Source: Novosphingobium marinum
GTDB taxonomy: Bacteria; Pseudomonadota; Alphaproteobacteria; Sphingomonadales; Sphingomonadaceae
Length of the DNA: 64,000 nucleotides
Direction: 5' to 3'
Assembly (NCBI RefSeq): GCF_013408095.1
Contig: NZ_JACBZF010000001.1
Coordinates: forward strand, 434,001 to 498,000
The notes beneath the pieces were generated by a model. That model was given only the letters and a program-made list of their open reading frames with translations, did no database searches and was not told where the DNA came from. The position numbers and the translations under genes are program-made. Below, piece after piece: positions 9,268 through 18,116 of this stretch (the stretch's first letter is position 1; each line of letters starts with the position of its first letter).

Positions 9268-12200
9268 ATGCCAGACGGATCGCTGACCCCTGACCGCCGC
9301 CGGATCGAAGTCGATCCGGACAGCATCGAGCCGCCGCCCCGCGCGCCGTTCGTGGAGCTTGGCCTCGTCAGCAACTTCTCGTTCCTGCGCGGCGCGTCGG
9401 ATGCGGTGGACCTGGCGATGCGCGCCCGCGATCTGGGATACGACGCGATCGGCATCGCCGATGCGAATTCGATGGCGGGCGTGGTGCGCGTCCATACCGA
9501 GGCGAGGGCGCTCAAGCTCAGGCCGGTGATCGGCTGCCGGGTCGAGACGGTCGAGGGGCTGGCATTCCTTGCCTATCCGCTGGATCGCGCCGCTTATGGG
9601 CGGTTGTGCCGGCTGATCTCGGACGGACGGATGCAGACGCTGGACGGAGAGTGGCAGGAAAAGGGCGCCTGCGACATCTCGCTGGAGATGCTGGCCGGTC
9701 ATGGCGAGGGCGTTCGGCTCGTCCTGCTGCCGCCGCGCGACCTGGCCGAGCCGTTCACGATCGCGACGCAAAGCAACGTCGTGCCTATAGGGGCCGAAGC
9801 GGCTTCATCGGAAGGCGCAGGAAAGCGGACCGTCCCGTTTGCCGGGGTCGTGCCGCACCTGGCGCGGCGGCTGCCCGGCTTGCGCCATATCGCTGCGTCG
9901 TACCTCTACACCGGCGACGACATCGCGCGGATCGAGGCGCTGGATGCATTGGCGAAGGCGCACGGGCTTTCGATCCTCGCCACCAACGACGTGCTCTACC
10001 ACGAACCCGAACGCCGTCCCCTGCAGGACGTGATGACCGCGATCCGGCACAAGACCACGGTGGCGCGCGCCGGACTGGCGCTCGAGGCCAATGCCGAGCG
10101 GCACCTGAAATCGCCTGCCGAGATGGTCCGCCTGTTCGAGCGCTGGCCGCATGCGATCGAGGCCGCGCGCGACCTTGCCGATGCCTGCACCTTCGGCCTC
10201 GAGGAACTGCAGTACGAATATCCGGAGGAAATCTGCCCCGGCGGCCTCGACCCGCAAGGCTATCTCGACAAGCTGACATGGGAAGGCGCTCTCCGCCGCT
10301 ATCCGGAGGGTCTGCCCGAAACCGTGCGCGATACCCTGGAGCGAGAGCTGGCGCTGATCGGCAAGCTGGGCCTTGCGCGCTATTTCCTCACTATCAAGGA
10401 CATCGTCGATTTTGCGCGCGGGTGCGATCCGCCAATCTTGTGCCAGGGGAGGGGATCGGCGGCCAATTCGGCGGTCTGCTACTGCCTCGAGATCACCTCG
10501 GTCGACCCGGCGCGCCACGCCCTGCTGTTCGACCGCTTCATATCCGAGGAACGCAAGGAGCCGCCCGACATCGACGTCGATTTCGAGCACGAGCGGCGCG
10601 AGGAGGTCATCCAGTACATCTACGGCAAGTACGGTCGCCAGCGGGCGGGGCTCTGCGCCACGGTCATTCACTATCGCCCGCGCATGGCGATCCGCGAGGT
10701 GGGCAAGGCGATGGGCCTCTCCGAGGACGTGACCGGCGCGCTCGCCCGCACGGTATGGGGTGGCTGGGGCAGGGAGATCGGTGAGAAGCACGTTGCCGAA
10801 ACCGGCATGGACGTGACCGATCCGCACTTGCGTCGCGTCCTTAAACTCACCGAGCAGATGATTGGAATGCCAAGACATCTTGGCCAGCATGTCGGCGGTT
10901 TCATCCTCACGCAGGGGCCGCTCGTCGAAACCGTGCCGATCGGCAACGGCGCCATGCCCGAGCGCAGCTTCATCGAGTGGGACAAGGACGACATCGACGA
11001 GCTCGGCATCCTCAAGGTCGACGTGCTGGCGCTGGGCATGCTGACCTGCATCCGCAAGTGCCTCGACCTCCTCGAAGCCCACCACGATCACCGCCTGACG
11101 CTCGCTACCGTCCCGCGCGAGGACCCGGAGACTTACGCGATGCTCCGCAAGGGCGATTCGCTCGGCGTCTTCCAAGTCGAAAGCCGCGCGCAGATGAACA
11201 TGTTGCCGCGCCTGCGCCCGCGCGAGTTCTACGATCTCGTCATCCAGGTCGCCATCGTTCGGCCCGGCCCGATCCAGGGCGACATGGTTCATCCCTATCT
11301 CAAGCGACGGCGGGGAGAGGAGCAGGTGGTCATTCCCGCACCGGGGGCGGAGCACGGGCCGCCAGACGAGCTTTCCTCCATCCTCGAACGGACGCTCGGC
11401 GTCCCGATCTTCCAGGAACAGGCGATGAAGATCGCGCTCGACGCAGCGAAGTTCTCGTCGAAGGAAGCGAACCGGCTACGCAAGGCGATGGCGACGTTCC
11501 GCTCGCGCGGGATGGTGGACGAGTTGCAGGACATGATGGTCGAGCGGATGGTGGGGCGCGGGTACGACCGCGACTTCGCCGAGCGTTGCTTCAACCAGAT
11601 TCGCGGTTTCGGCGAATACGGTTTTCCCGAAAGCCACGCGGCCAGTTTCGCCCATCTCGTCTACGTGTCGAGCTGGCTCAAGTGTCACTTTCCGGCAGCG
11701 TTCGCCTGTGCGTTGCTCAATTCGCAGCCCATGGGCTTCTACGCGCCTGCCCAGATCGTCCGCGATGCCGTCGAGCACGGCGTTCAGGTCCTGCCCGCCG
11801 ACGTGAACCGGTCGGAGTGGGACTGCACACTGGAGAGCACGTCGCGAATCGCCCTTCGCCTCGGCCTTCGACAGATCGACGGGTTTCCGGAAGCGGCTGC
11901 GGCAAGGCTGGTCGCGGCGCGGGAGGACGCGGGCGACTATCCCGATGTCGCCTCGCTGAAGGAGCAGGCGGGGCTGTCCCCGGCGCTTATCGAGAAGCTG
12001 GCCTCCGCCGATGCGTTCTCCTCGCTTCGCTTGCCGCGGCGGCAGGCGCTGTGGGATGCGCGCAGCCTGATCGCGGGCAGCGACCTGCCGCTCTTCGCTG
12101 CGGCCGAGGCGCGCGACGAGGGTGCCGAGATCCGGGCAACGCAGCTTCCGGCGATGCCGCTCAGCGAGGAAGTCGTCGCCGACTACCAGACCCAGCGCCT

Positions 12201-12771
12201 CTCGCTGAAGGCACATCCCATGTCGTTCCTGCGGGCCGGCCTTGCCGAACGCGGCTTCGTGCGCGCCTGCGACCTGCGGGCGCGCAAGTACCGTTCGATG
12301 GTCAAGGTCGCGGGCGTCGTCCTCATCCGCCAGCGCCCCGGAAGCGCGAAGGGCGTGTGCTTCATCACGCTGGAGGACGAGACGGGTGTGGTGAACCTCG
12401 TCGTATGGCCGGACCTCAAGGAGAAGCAGCGCCGGGTGGTGATGGGGGCGCGCCTCATGGAAGTGCGCGGGCGCGTCGAGTACGACGACGAGGTGATCCA
12501 CGTCATCGCCCGGCACATGACCGACGCGACCCATGACCTGCACAAGCTTTCGGAAGACCTCATCAACACGCCGATCGCGCGCGCCGATCACGTCAACAGT
12601 CCCTTGCCATCAAAGCTCAATCCGCGCGACAACCTGCGCGAGGGGAGCGAGGATCCCTACCGGCCGGTCGAACCGTGGCAGCCGCCCGGTCCGGGCAACC
12701 GCGAATGCGGCTTTCACCAGGCCCACCCGCGCGACGTGCGGATAATCCCGAAGTCGCGCGACTTTCACTGA
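9268..12771 (+). CDS. dnaE2: Error-prone DNA polymerase DnaE2 (ImuC)
   Basis: A C-family polymerase alpha-subunit homologue of 1167 residues. An N-terminal PHP domain (residues about 27-300, starting V-E-L-G-L-V-S-N-F-S-F-L-R-G-A-S) is followed by the polymerase core with the catalytic P-D-I-D-V-D motif (Asp434, Asp436), then a helix-hairpin-helix region and an OB-fold near residues 1010-1090. It ends shortly after the OB-fold, lacking the long C-terminal tau-binding region of replicative DnaE1, and ends in a family-typical R-D-F-H tail. It performs SOS-induced translesion synthesis with ImuA and ImuB. The PHP region contains an insertion around residues 165-190 that I cannot interpret. Confidence 0.96.
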   Translation: MPDGSLTPDRRRIEVDPDSIEPPPRAPFVELGLVSNFSFLRGASDAVDLAMRARDLGYDAIGIADANSMAGVVRVHTEARALKLRPVIGCRVETVEGLAFLAYPLDRAAYGRLCRLISDGRMQTLDGEWQEKGACDISLEMLAGHGEGVRLVLLPPRDLAEPFTIATQSNVVPIGAEAASSEGAGKRTVPFAGVVPHLARRLPGLRHIAASYLYTGDDIARIEALDALAKAHGLSILATNDVLYHEPERRPLQDVMTAIRHKTTVARAGLALEANAERHLKSPAEMVRLFERWPHAIEAARDLADACTFGLEELQYEYPEEICPGGLDPQGYLDKLTWEGALRRYPEGLPETVRDTLERELALIGKLGLARYFLTIKDIVDFARGCDPPILCQGRGSAANSAVCYCLEITSVDPARHALLFDRFISEERKEPPDIDVDFEHERREEVIQYIYGKYGRQRAGLCATVIHYRPRMAIREVGKAMGLSEDVTGALARTVWGGWGREIGEKHVAETGMDVTDPHLRRVLKLTEQMIGMPRHLGQHVGGFILTQGPLVETVPIGNGAMPERSFIEWDKDDIDELGILKVDVLALGMLTCIRKCLDLLEAHHDHRLTLATVPREDPETYAMLRKGDSLGVFQVESRAQMNMLPRLRPREFYDLVIQVAIVRPGPIQGDMVHPYLKRRRGEEQVVIPAPGAEHGPPDELSSILERTLGVPIFQEQAMKIALDAAKFSSKEANRLRKAMATFRSRGMVDELQDMMVERMVGRGYDRDFAERCFNQIRGFGEYGFPESHAASFAHLVYVSSWLKCHFPAAFACALLNSQPMGFYAPAQIVRDAVEHGVQVLPADVNRSEWDCTLESTSRIALRLGLRQIDGFPEAAAARLVAAREDAGDYPDVASLKEQAGLSPALIEKLASADAFSSLRLPRRQALWDARSLIAGSDLPLFAAAEARDEGAEIRATQLPAMPLSEEVVADYQTQRLSLKAHPMSFLRAGLAERGFVRACDLRARKYRSMVKVAGVVLIRQRPGSAKGVCFITLEDETGVVNLVVWPDLKEKQRRVVMGARLMEVRGRVEYDDEVIHVIARHMTDATHDLHKLSEDLINTPIARADHVNSPLPSKLNPRDNLREGSEDPYRPVEPWQPPGPGNRECGFHQAHPRDVRIIPKSRDFH

Positions 12772-12847
12772 ACCGTAAGCTGCCGCTAACCATTCCTTAT
12801 CCGGTTTGCACTATACCCCCTGCCGGTAATTCTCGAGAGAACGGGCA

Positions 12848-13045
12848 ATGGCATTTCTCAAGGGACTCATACCCGGCTTCCTGCTGACCTTCGTGGTGGC
12901 GGGCATCATCGGATCGAACCGGTCGAACGGCGGCTGGCTTTCGATCGAGCACATCTATTACCAGGGTCACGACTTCTACTGGTCGTGGCCACTGTTCCTG
13001 ATCGGCACCGGGATTTCCTGGGCGATCTTCGCGATGATGGAATGA
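12848..13045 (+). CDS. Small two-helix membrane protein, function unknown
   Basis: A 65-residue protein with two clear hydrophobic helices (residues about 6-22 and 46-63) joined by a polar loop containing Trp, His and Tyr. GAGAG lies upstream of the ATG. I do not recognise a family. It is 76 bases after dnaE2 and 57 bases before the extensin-like gene in the same direction, so it may be cotranscribed with the latter. Confidence 0.7.
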   Translation: MAFLKGLIPGFLLTFVVAGIIGSNRSNGGWLSIEHIYYQGHDFYWSWPLFLIGTGISWAIFAMME

Positions 13046-13102
13046 ATTCAGGGCAGATCGCCTAAATCCGGAGCCAGGCTGCGGGCGGGACGTTACCTGT
13101 CC

Positions 13103-13822
13103 ATGCGGTTTCCCTTCGACAACTGGATCGTCGCGCTGCTCGTCCTCGCGGCCCTCGGCCTTGCCGCACGGGCATGGCTTCACGATCATCCCGAGCACAA
13201 TCCCTGGGCACCGCTGAGCATCGACGATCCACCCGGCTGGGCAACGGCCCGCAAGGTCGCCGCGTTGCGCGACGACCCGCAGGAGTGCAGAAACTTCCTC
13301 GTTCGCAGCGATATCGCGTTCGAGGAACTGGACCCCATAGGTGAAGGACAGTGCCGACGCGACGACCGGCTTGCGCTCGATCCTGATCCCGGGGCCGGAC
13401 TCGACCTGCGACCTGCGGGTGCCGCCGCGACATGCCCGGTCAATGCCGGGCTCGCCCTGTGGATGCGGCAGTCGGTCCAGCCCGCCGCACAGAGGCACCT
13501 GGGTTCGCGCGTCGAGCGGATCGGGCACCTCGGCACATATTCGTGCCGCCGGATCGGGGGTGGCGAGAGCGGCACCTGGAGCGAGCACGCGACCGGCAAT
13601 TCCATCGATATCGCCGCATTCGTGCTCGAGGACGGACAGCGCATAGCCGTGCTGCAGGACTGGGACGGGGGCAACGAGGCGAGCCGGTTCCTGAGGCAGG
13701 TCCGCGACGATGCCTGCGGTATTTTCGGCACGGTGCTTTCGCCCGAATACAACGCCGCCCATGCCGACCACCTTCACCTCGACCAGGCAGGCAGAGGGCG
13801 TGGCTGGACGTTCTGCCGTTAG
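13103..13822 (+). CDS. Extensin-like C-terminal domain protein (LAS-type peptidase fold)
   Basis: A 239-residue protein with an N-terminal membrane anchor or uncleaved signal (residues 8-24) and the extensin-like C-terminal domain common in alphaproteobacteria. It includes S-E-H-A-T-G-N-S-I-D-I near residue 157 and H-A-D-H-L-H-L-D near residue 222, the zinc-ligand pattern shared with LAS-type D-Ala-D-Ala carboxypeptidases. Four conserved cysteines suggest a periplasmic, disulphide-stabilised domain. A peptidoglycan-modifying role is a family-level inference. The stop overlaps that of the convergent acyltransferase by four bases (TTAG). Confidence 0.85.
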   Translation: MRFPFDNWIVALLVLAALGLAARAWLHDHPEHNPWAPLSIDDPPGWATARKVAALRDDPQECRNFLVRSDIAFEELDPIGEGQCRRDDRLALDPDPGAGLDLRPAGAAATCPVNAGLALWMRQSVQPAAQRHLGSRVERIGHLGTYSCRRIGGGESGTWSEHATGNSIDIAAFVLEDGQRIAVLQDWDGGNEASRFLRQVRDDACGIFGTVLSPEYNAAHADHLHLDQAGRGRGWTFCR

Positions 13823-15864
13823 GGCTCGATGGTCCCGAGGAAATCGGGACGCAGCAGGTCGTTTCCGAAGCCGCTCAGGTGATCGGCATCCATGTAAAGC
13901 GGCTTGCCGTCCCGATACCCTTCGCAGGTCGCGTCCGAGCAGAGCAGGGGCGTCGGGTCCCAGACTTCGACGCCCTTGAGCCCGCGTGTCGCCTCGTCGA
14001 TCGCCATGGAGACCGGCGCCATCCTCGCCTCCATATTCTCGCGCGAAACCGACGACCCGGGGGCGCAATAGGCCTGCGTCCGGTTGAACCAGTCTGCGCA
14101 GCGGTACTGGGCGACTGGCATCAGCGGCTTGGCATCCTCCACGATCACCCGCGCACCGCCGGTGGCAATGGCTTCGATACGGCGGCGATTGGCCGAGACG
14201 ATGCGGGGGCCGAGATCGGCGTACTGGTAGGGAATCGCCTCACCGGTCCAGTTGTCGCGCATGCGCGGCGTGTGCAATGCCGAGAGGAACACCACGTCGC
14301 CGGCGGTGGCCGTCCGGGCGACTTCTTCCTGCGCAGCGCGTGCGAAGTCCTCGCAGCCGTTCGGCAACCGCTCGAAGCGGAAATTGAGGATGCCGCAGCC
14401 ATTGCGGGTGAGAAGTCGCACGTCCCACCGCCCCGTCTCGGCGGCTCCCCAAAGCATGCGCTGGTAAGCTCCGGCGTGCGAATCGCCGATAACGATCAGC
14501 CTTGGAGCATCGTCAACGGTGCAGGGCGCGTCGAATGCGATGGACAAGCCGCCCGCGAACGCTTCCTGCGTCATGGTCGCCGCGCACGGTCGGTCTCCCG
14601 CAGGCGCGCTGTAGGGGTTCCAGGTTTCGAGAGCGCTCGCCGCGGCAAGGCTCAGTTGCGGCTTTAGCGACTTGCCCTGAATGCAGACCGCAACGGCCAG
14701 CGCCGCGAGGCCTGCCACGTGCACGAGCGAAGCGCCCTTGCGCGAGCCGCGCGTCCGGAATGCGATCTCGACGAAGCGATAGCTGGCCCAGCCCATCGCG
14801 AACGTCAGGGCGATTGCCAGCAGCTTCAGGCCCGGACTGTCGAGGCCGACCGTCCAGCGCATGAATACCGTCACTCCCCAGTGCCAGAGGTAGAGCGAAT
14901 AGCTGATCGTTCCGATCCAGAGAGGCACCGGGCTCGCCAGCAGGCGCCAGACAAGGGTATCGCGCCATAGCCACACGCACGCGATCAGGGCGGCGCTAGC
15001 AAGGCAGGGAAGCAGCGCCCCGGGGTAGGGGAAGCCGCCTTGCGCGGTCGCCCAACAGGCCCACAGGACGAGCAGGAGCGCGATCCAGCTTCCCGTCTCG
15101 CGCACCGGTTCGCTGGCCGGCATTCCCGTCGCGCCGCGCTGTTCCAGCGCAACGCGAAGCAGGAGGCCGAGCGCCAGCTCCCAGAAACGCGTGGGCAACA
15201 TGTAGAACGCGAAAGCCTGGGCTTCGGGCGTCCGGGCGGCGGCGTAGGCCAGCGAGGCTGTCGCGGTGACGGCGACCGCGATCAGGGTCCAGCGACGGAT
15301 CGCGCTTTTCTCATGGACCAGTAGCGGAAACGCGAAGACCGAGAACAGCAGGTAATACTGCTCCTCGACCGCAAGGGACCATGTATGCGTGAAGGGGTTG
15401 AACCCGTTGGCGACGCCGAAATAGTCGCCGGAACTTTCCAGCAGCGCGAAGTTGCTAAGCCCGAATACCGCCCATAACGCCGTGTCCTCGAACGTGCGTG
15501 TCGGCGCGACGAAGGGGATCAACAGCACGCTGAATGTCGTCGCGACGATGATGTAGGCTAGGGCTGCCGGGAAAATCCGCGCGATGCGCCGCCGGTAGAA
15601 GTCGGCCACGAACTGGCGGTAGCTCCCGGCCTGCCGTTCCATCACCGAATGGGCGACGACGAAACCCGAAATGACAAAGAAGACGTCGACGCCGACGAAG
15701 CCGCCCGGCATCCAGCTTTCGTCGATGTGGAACAGCAAGACTGCAAGGACCGCGATGGCGCGCAAGCCCGTGATCGCGGCAACGTGCTCGGCGGCCTGTG
15801 CAGGCGCGGTCGCCCCGGCTGGAGCCTGGACGGTGGGCGCTGTCGCGAGAGCTTTGGAGGCCAT
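13819..15864 (-). CDS. Acyltransferase-3 family protein with C-terminal SGNH domain (OafA/YrhL-like)
   Basis: A 681-residue envelope enzyme. Residues about 30-390 form a ten-helix membrane acyltransferase-3 domain with the motifs L-R-A-I-A-V, H-I-D-E-S-W and G-G-F-V-G-V-D-V-F-F-V-I-S-G-F. Residues about 430-680 form a periplasmic SGNH domain with I-G-D-S-H-A-G-A-Y and a C-terminal D-A-D-H-L-S-G. Such two-part enzymes move acyl groups (usually acetyl) across the inner membrane onto surface polysaccharides or peptidoglycan. The acceptor is unknown, and no O-antigen cluster adjoins. The gene is monocistronic. Confidence 0.92.
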   Translation of the reverse strand: MASKALATAPTVQAPAGATAPAQAAEHVAAITGLRAIAVLAVLLFHIDESWMPGGFVGVDVFFVISGFVVAHSVMERQAGSYRQFVADFYRRRIARIFPAALAYIIVATTFSVLLIPFVAPTRTFEDTALWAVFGLSNFALLESSGDYFGVANGFNPFTHTWSLAVEEQYYLLFSVFAFPLLVHEKSAIRRWTLIAVAVTATASLAYAAARTPEAQAFAFYMLPTRFWELALGLLLRVALEQRGATGMPASEPVRETGSWIALLLVLWACWATAQGGFPYPGALLPCLASAALIACVWLWRDTLVWRLLASPVPLWIGTISYSLYLWHWGVTVFMRWTVGLDSPGLKLLAIALTFAMGWASYRFVEIAFRTRGSRKGASLVHVAGLAALAVAVCIQGKSLKPQLSLAAASALETWNPYSAPAGDRPCAATMTQEAFAGGLSIAFDAPCTVDDAPRLIVIGDSHAGAYQRMLWGAAETGRWDVRLLTRNGCGILNFRFERLPNGCEDFARAAQEEVARTATAGDVVFLSALHTPRMRDNWTGEAIPYQYADLGPRIVSANRRRIEAIATGGARVIVEDAKPLMPVAQYRCADWFNRTQAYCAPGSSVSRENMEARMAPVSMAIDEATRGLKGVEVWDPTPLLCSDATCEGYRDGKPLYMDADHLSGFGNDLLRPDFLGTIEP

Positions 15865-16000
15865 CGGGTTTCCGGAAAGGACCAGTTCGAACCGGACCGC
15901 TCTACCCGCCGAGGCGTTAAATTCGCGTCAACCATGAACGATAGGCGCCGTGGACGATTTCCTGTCGCTCGCGGCGCAGTTCCTCGCTAGCCTGAGCGGA

Positions 16001-17032
16001 ATGTTGACCAGACGTTCGGCCATCGGCGGGATCGGCGCCGCCGCAATCCTGTCCGCTCTGCCCTTTCAGGCAACGGGCCAGCCCAAGCGCAAGCCACCGA
16101 GGCTCGTGCCCGGCGATACGGTAGGCCTCATCGCACCCGCTGGTTTCGTGGCCGATCGCTTCGGCGTCGAAACCGTCGAGGAGACGGTGCGGGCAATGGG
16201 TCTCGCGCCGAAAACGGCACCGCACGTTCTGAAGCGCAACGGCTATCTCGCGGGCACCGATGCCGAGCGGGCAGCCGACATCAACGCCATGTACGCGGAC
16301 GATGCGGTCAAGGCTGTCTTCGCGATCCGGGGCGGGTGGGGATGCGCGCGGATACTCCCCTATCTCGATTACGAGACGATCCGCGGCAATCCCAAGCTGC
16401 TCGTCGGGTCTAGCGACATCACCGCACTCCACCTCGCCTTCGCCGCACGAGCCGGGTTCGCCACGGTCCACGGACCCGGGGTTTCGGCATCGTGGCCCGA
16501 CAGGACCTGGCAGGCGTTTCGCACCATCGCTTTCGAGGCGGCGACGCCAACCTACAGCCTGCCCGAAGCGCGGGAAGACCGGCTGGTCCAGCGCCTCAAC
16601 AGGACGACGACTTTCCGACCCGGTACGGCGCGCGGGCGCTTGCTGGGCGGCAACCTTTCGGTGCTGTCGGCGCTGGTCGGCACTCCCTACCTCCCGGATT
16701 TTTCCGGCGCGATCCTGTTTCTCGAGGACGTGAACGAGGCCGAATACAGGATCGACCGCATGCTGACGCAGCTCGCGCTCGCCGGCGTCCTTGGGAAAGT
16801 ATCCGGAGTCGTCTTCGGTGCCTGCACCAACTGTTCCAATCCCGGACCGTCCTATGGCAACTTCACGATCTACGAGGTGCTCGACCATCACCTGGGGGCG
16901 CTCGGCGTACCGGCGTTTCAGGCGGACCTGTTCGGCCATATCGCCGGAAATCTCAGCCTCCCGGTGGGAATGGAGGCCGAAATCGATGCCGAGGCCGGCT
17001 CGATTCGCATGCTCGAGCCGGCGGTAGGTTGA
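16001..17032 (+). CDS. LD-carboxypeptidase (peptidase S66), probable Tat-exported
   Basis: A 343-residue S66-family serine peptidase, the family of LdcA (muropeptide recycling) and MccF. The nucleophile is in G-S-S-D-I-T-A, a glutamate lies in [11 protein letters not shown] and a histidine in L-F-G-H-I-A-G-N, giving the Ser-Glu-His set. Starting at the ATG 16001 places T-R-R-S-A-I-G-G right after the start, a twin-arginine-type signal, followed by a hydrophobic stretch. An upstream GTG at 15950 would bury it. Export suggests a periplasmic role in trimming L,D-linked tetrapeptides rather than the cytosolic recycling of E. coli LdcA. Confidence 0.88.
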   Translation: MLTRRSAIGGIGAAAILSALPFQATGQPKRKPPRLVPGDTVGLIAPAGFVADRFGVETVEETVRAMGLAPKTAPHVLKRNGYLAGTDAERAADINAMYADDAVKAVFAIRGGWGCARILPYLDYETIRGNPKLLVGSSDITALHLAFAARAGFATVHGPGVSASWPDRTWQAFRTIAFEAATPTYSLPEAREDRLVQRLNRTTTFRPGTARGRLLGGNLSVLSALVGTPYLPDFSGAILFLEDVNEAEYRIDRMLTQLALAGVLGKVSGVVFGACTNCSNPGPSYGNFTIYEVLDHHLGALGVPAFQADLFGHIAGNLSLPVGMEAEIDAEAGSIRMLEPAVG

Positions 17033-17112
17033 CGTGTGTCAATCGAACTGACCCAATGTTCGAATACGGTGGCCGCGATGTTGCCGGTCGCAGGTGGAAT
17101 GGAGGTTCAAGT

Positions 17113-17835
17113 ATGTCACGGGGAAGAAACGCATTTGCGATGATTGTCGCTCCGCTGGGCCTCATGGCGGCGGGGTGCTCGGCCGATGAGGCGACGCAGG
17201 CCGACGTATCCGACGAACCGGCGGCCGAATCCTCTGCCGTGGCCTTCCCGGAAAGCCTCGCAGCTTTCGGCGATGGCTATCCGGCGACCGGGGACGAGTG
17301 CCGGAGACTCGGAGAAAGCGAAGCCACGTCGAAATGGCTCGACGACAGCGCCACCCTCGCAGGTTGCCCCACCGAAGCAGGCGCCCGCGCGCTCGGCGGA
17401 GAGATCGTCGGCACGGTGGAGGGCATAACCATCGTCTCGGTGCCGATGGGCGATGCCAATGCCGGTATGGGAGAGGGCGGTGCGGGTGGAGCGGCGTCCG
17501 CCGGTGACGCAGACGCGCTGGTTCCCGGAACGCAGTACAACGCGACCGCGCAAATCCGCTGCGGCTTCGAGGGCGCCGGCACGCCGCTAAGCTGCGCAGC
17601 AGGCGTGAAGCGCAAGTGGGGAGAGGACGGCACAACGCTTGTCGAAGTCACCAGGGCCGACGGCAGGAAGCGAGCGATCTTCTTCCGCGGGACCGAGGCC
17701 TATGGCGCCGACAGTGCGCAGGCCGATGGTTCGGCAGGCTGGGACTTTGTCGCGAACCGACAGGGCGACGAAACAACGATCGAATACGGCCCTGAGCGTT
17801 ACGTCGTGCCCGACGCATTCGTCGAAGGCGGCTGA
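17113..17835 (+). CDS. Predicted lipoprotein, function unknown
   Basis: A 240-residue protein with a lipoprotein signal (basic start, hydrophobic core, then M-A-A-G-C with the acylated Cys at about residue 23). A strong GGAGG lies eight bases before the ATG, fixing the start. An acidic Ser/Ala stretch follows, then a mixed domain with several cysteines interrupted by a Gly/Ala-rich linker around residues 120-135. The C-terminal part has short beta-strand-like segments. I do not recognise the family. The spacing to the preceding peptidase gene is 80 bases, so a shared transcript is possible. Confidence 0.75.
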   Translation: MSRGRNAFAMIVAPLGLMAAGCSADEATQADVSDEPAAESSAVAFPESLAAFGDGYPATGDECRRLGESEATSKWLDDSATLAGCPTEAGARALGGEIVGTVEGITIVSVPMGDANAGMGEGGAGGAASAGDADALVPGTQYNATAQIRCGFEGAGTPLSCAAGVKRKWGEDGTTLVEVTRADGRKRAIFFRGTEAYGADSAQADGSAGWDFVANRQGDETTIEYGPERYVVPDAFVEGG

Positions 17836-17845
17836 CCTGGAAATC

Positions 17846-17920
17846 TGGTGACCCCTACGGGAATCGAACCCGTGTTTCAGCCGTGAGAGGGCCGCGTCCT
17901 GACCGCTAGACGAAGGGGCC
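17846..17920 (-). tRNA. tRNA-Glu (anticodon CTC)
   Basis: The reverse strand folds as a complete cloverleaf: acceptor GGCCCCT, D arm, anticodon stem around loop CTCTCAC with anticodon CTC, T arm GGTTCGATTCC, and an encoded CCA end. It reads GAG codons. It differs from the neighbouring tRNA at only two positions. Confidence 0.95.
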
Positions 17921-17962
17921 ACGGAGGGCTGTTCGGCGGACCTTCGCAGATGGAGCGAAGGA

Positions 17963-18037
17963 TGGTGACCCCTACGGGAATCGAACCCGTGTTTCAGCCG
18001 TGAAAGGGCCGCGTCCTAACCGCTAGACGAAGGGGCC
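17963..18037 (-). tRNA. tRNA-Glu (anticodon TTC)
   Basis: Same 75-base cloverleaf with encoded CCA; the anticodon loop CTTTCAC gives anticodon TTC, reading GAA (and by wobble GAG). It lies 42 bases upstream of the CTC copy in transcription direction, so the two are likely one transcript. Confidence 0.96.
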
Positions 18038-18116
18038 GTGCCGAGCTTGCACCCGAGGCAGGCCGCGCACTTAGGCAAGCGAGGCTGGAGGGTCAAGCCC
18101 TTCAACGACAAATCCG

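Noticed and set aside
9106..9771. N-terminal extension of the hydrolase frame over the dnaE2 start
   Set aside because: The conserved alpha/beta hydrolase sequence begins at the ATG 9105 with its own AGGAGA; the extension lies antisense to well-conserved dnaE2 coding.
15917..15931. TTAA-N7-TCAA resembling a CtrA site before the LD-carboxypeptidase
   Set aside because: One half-site is imperfect, it is isolated, and no other cell-cycle signal supports it.
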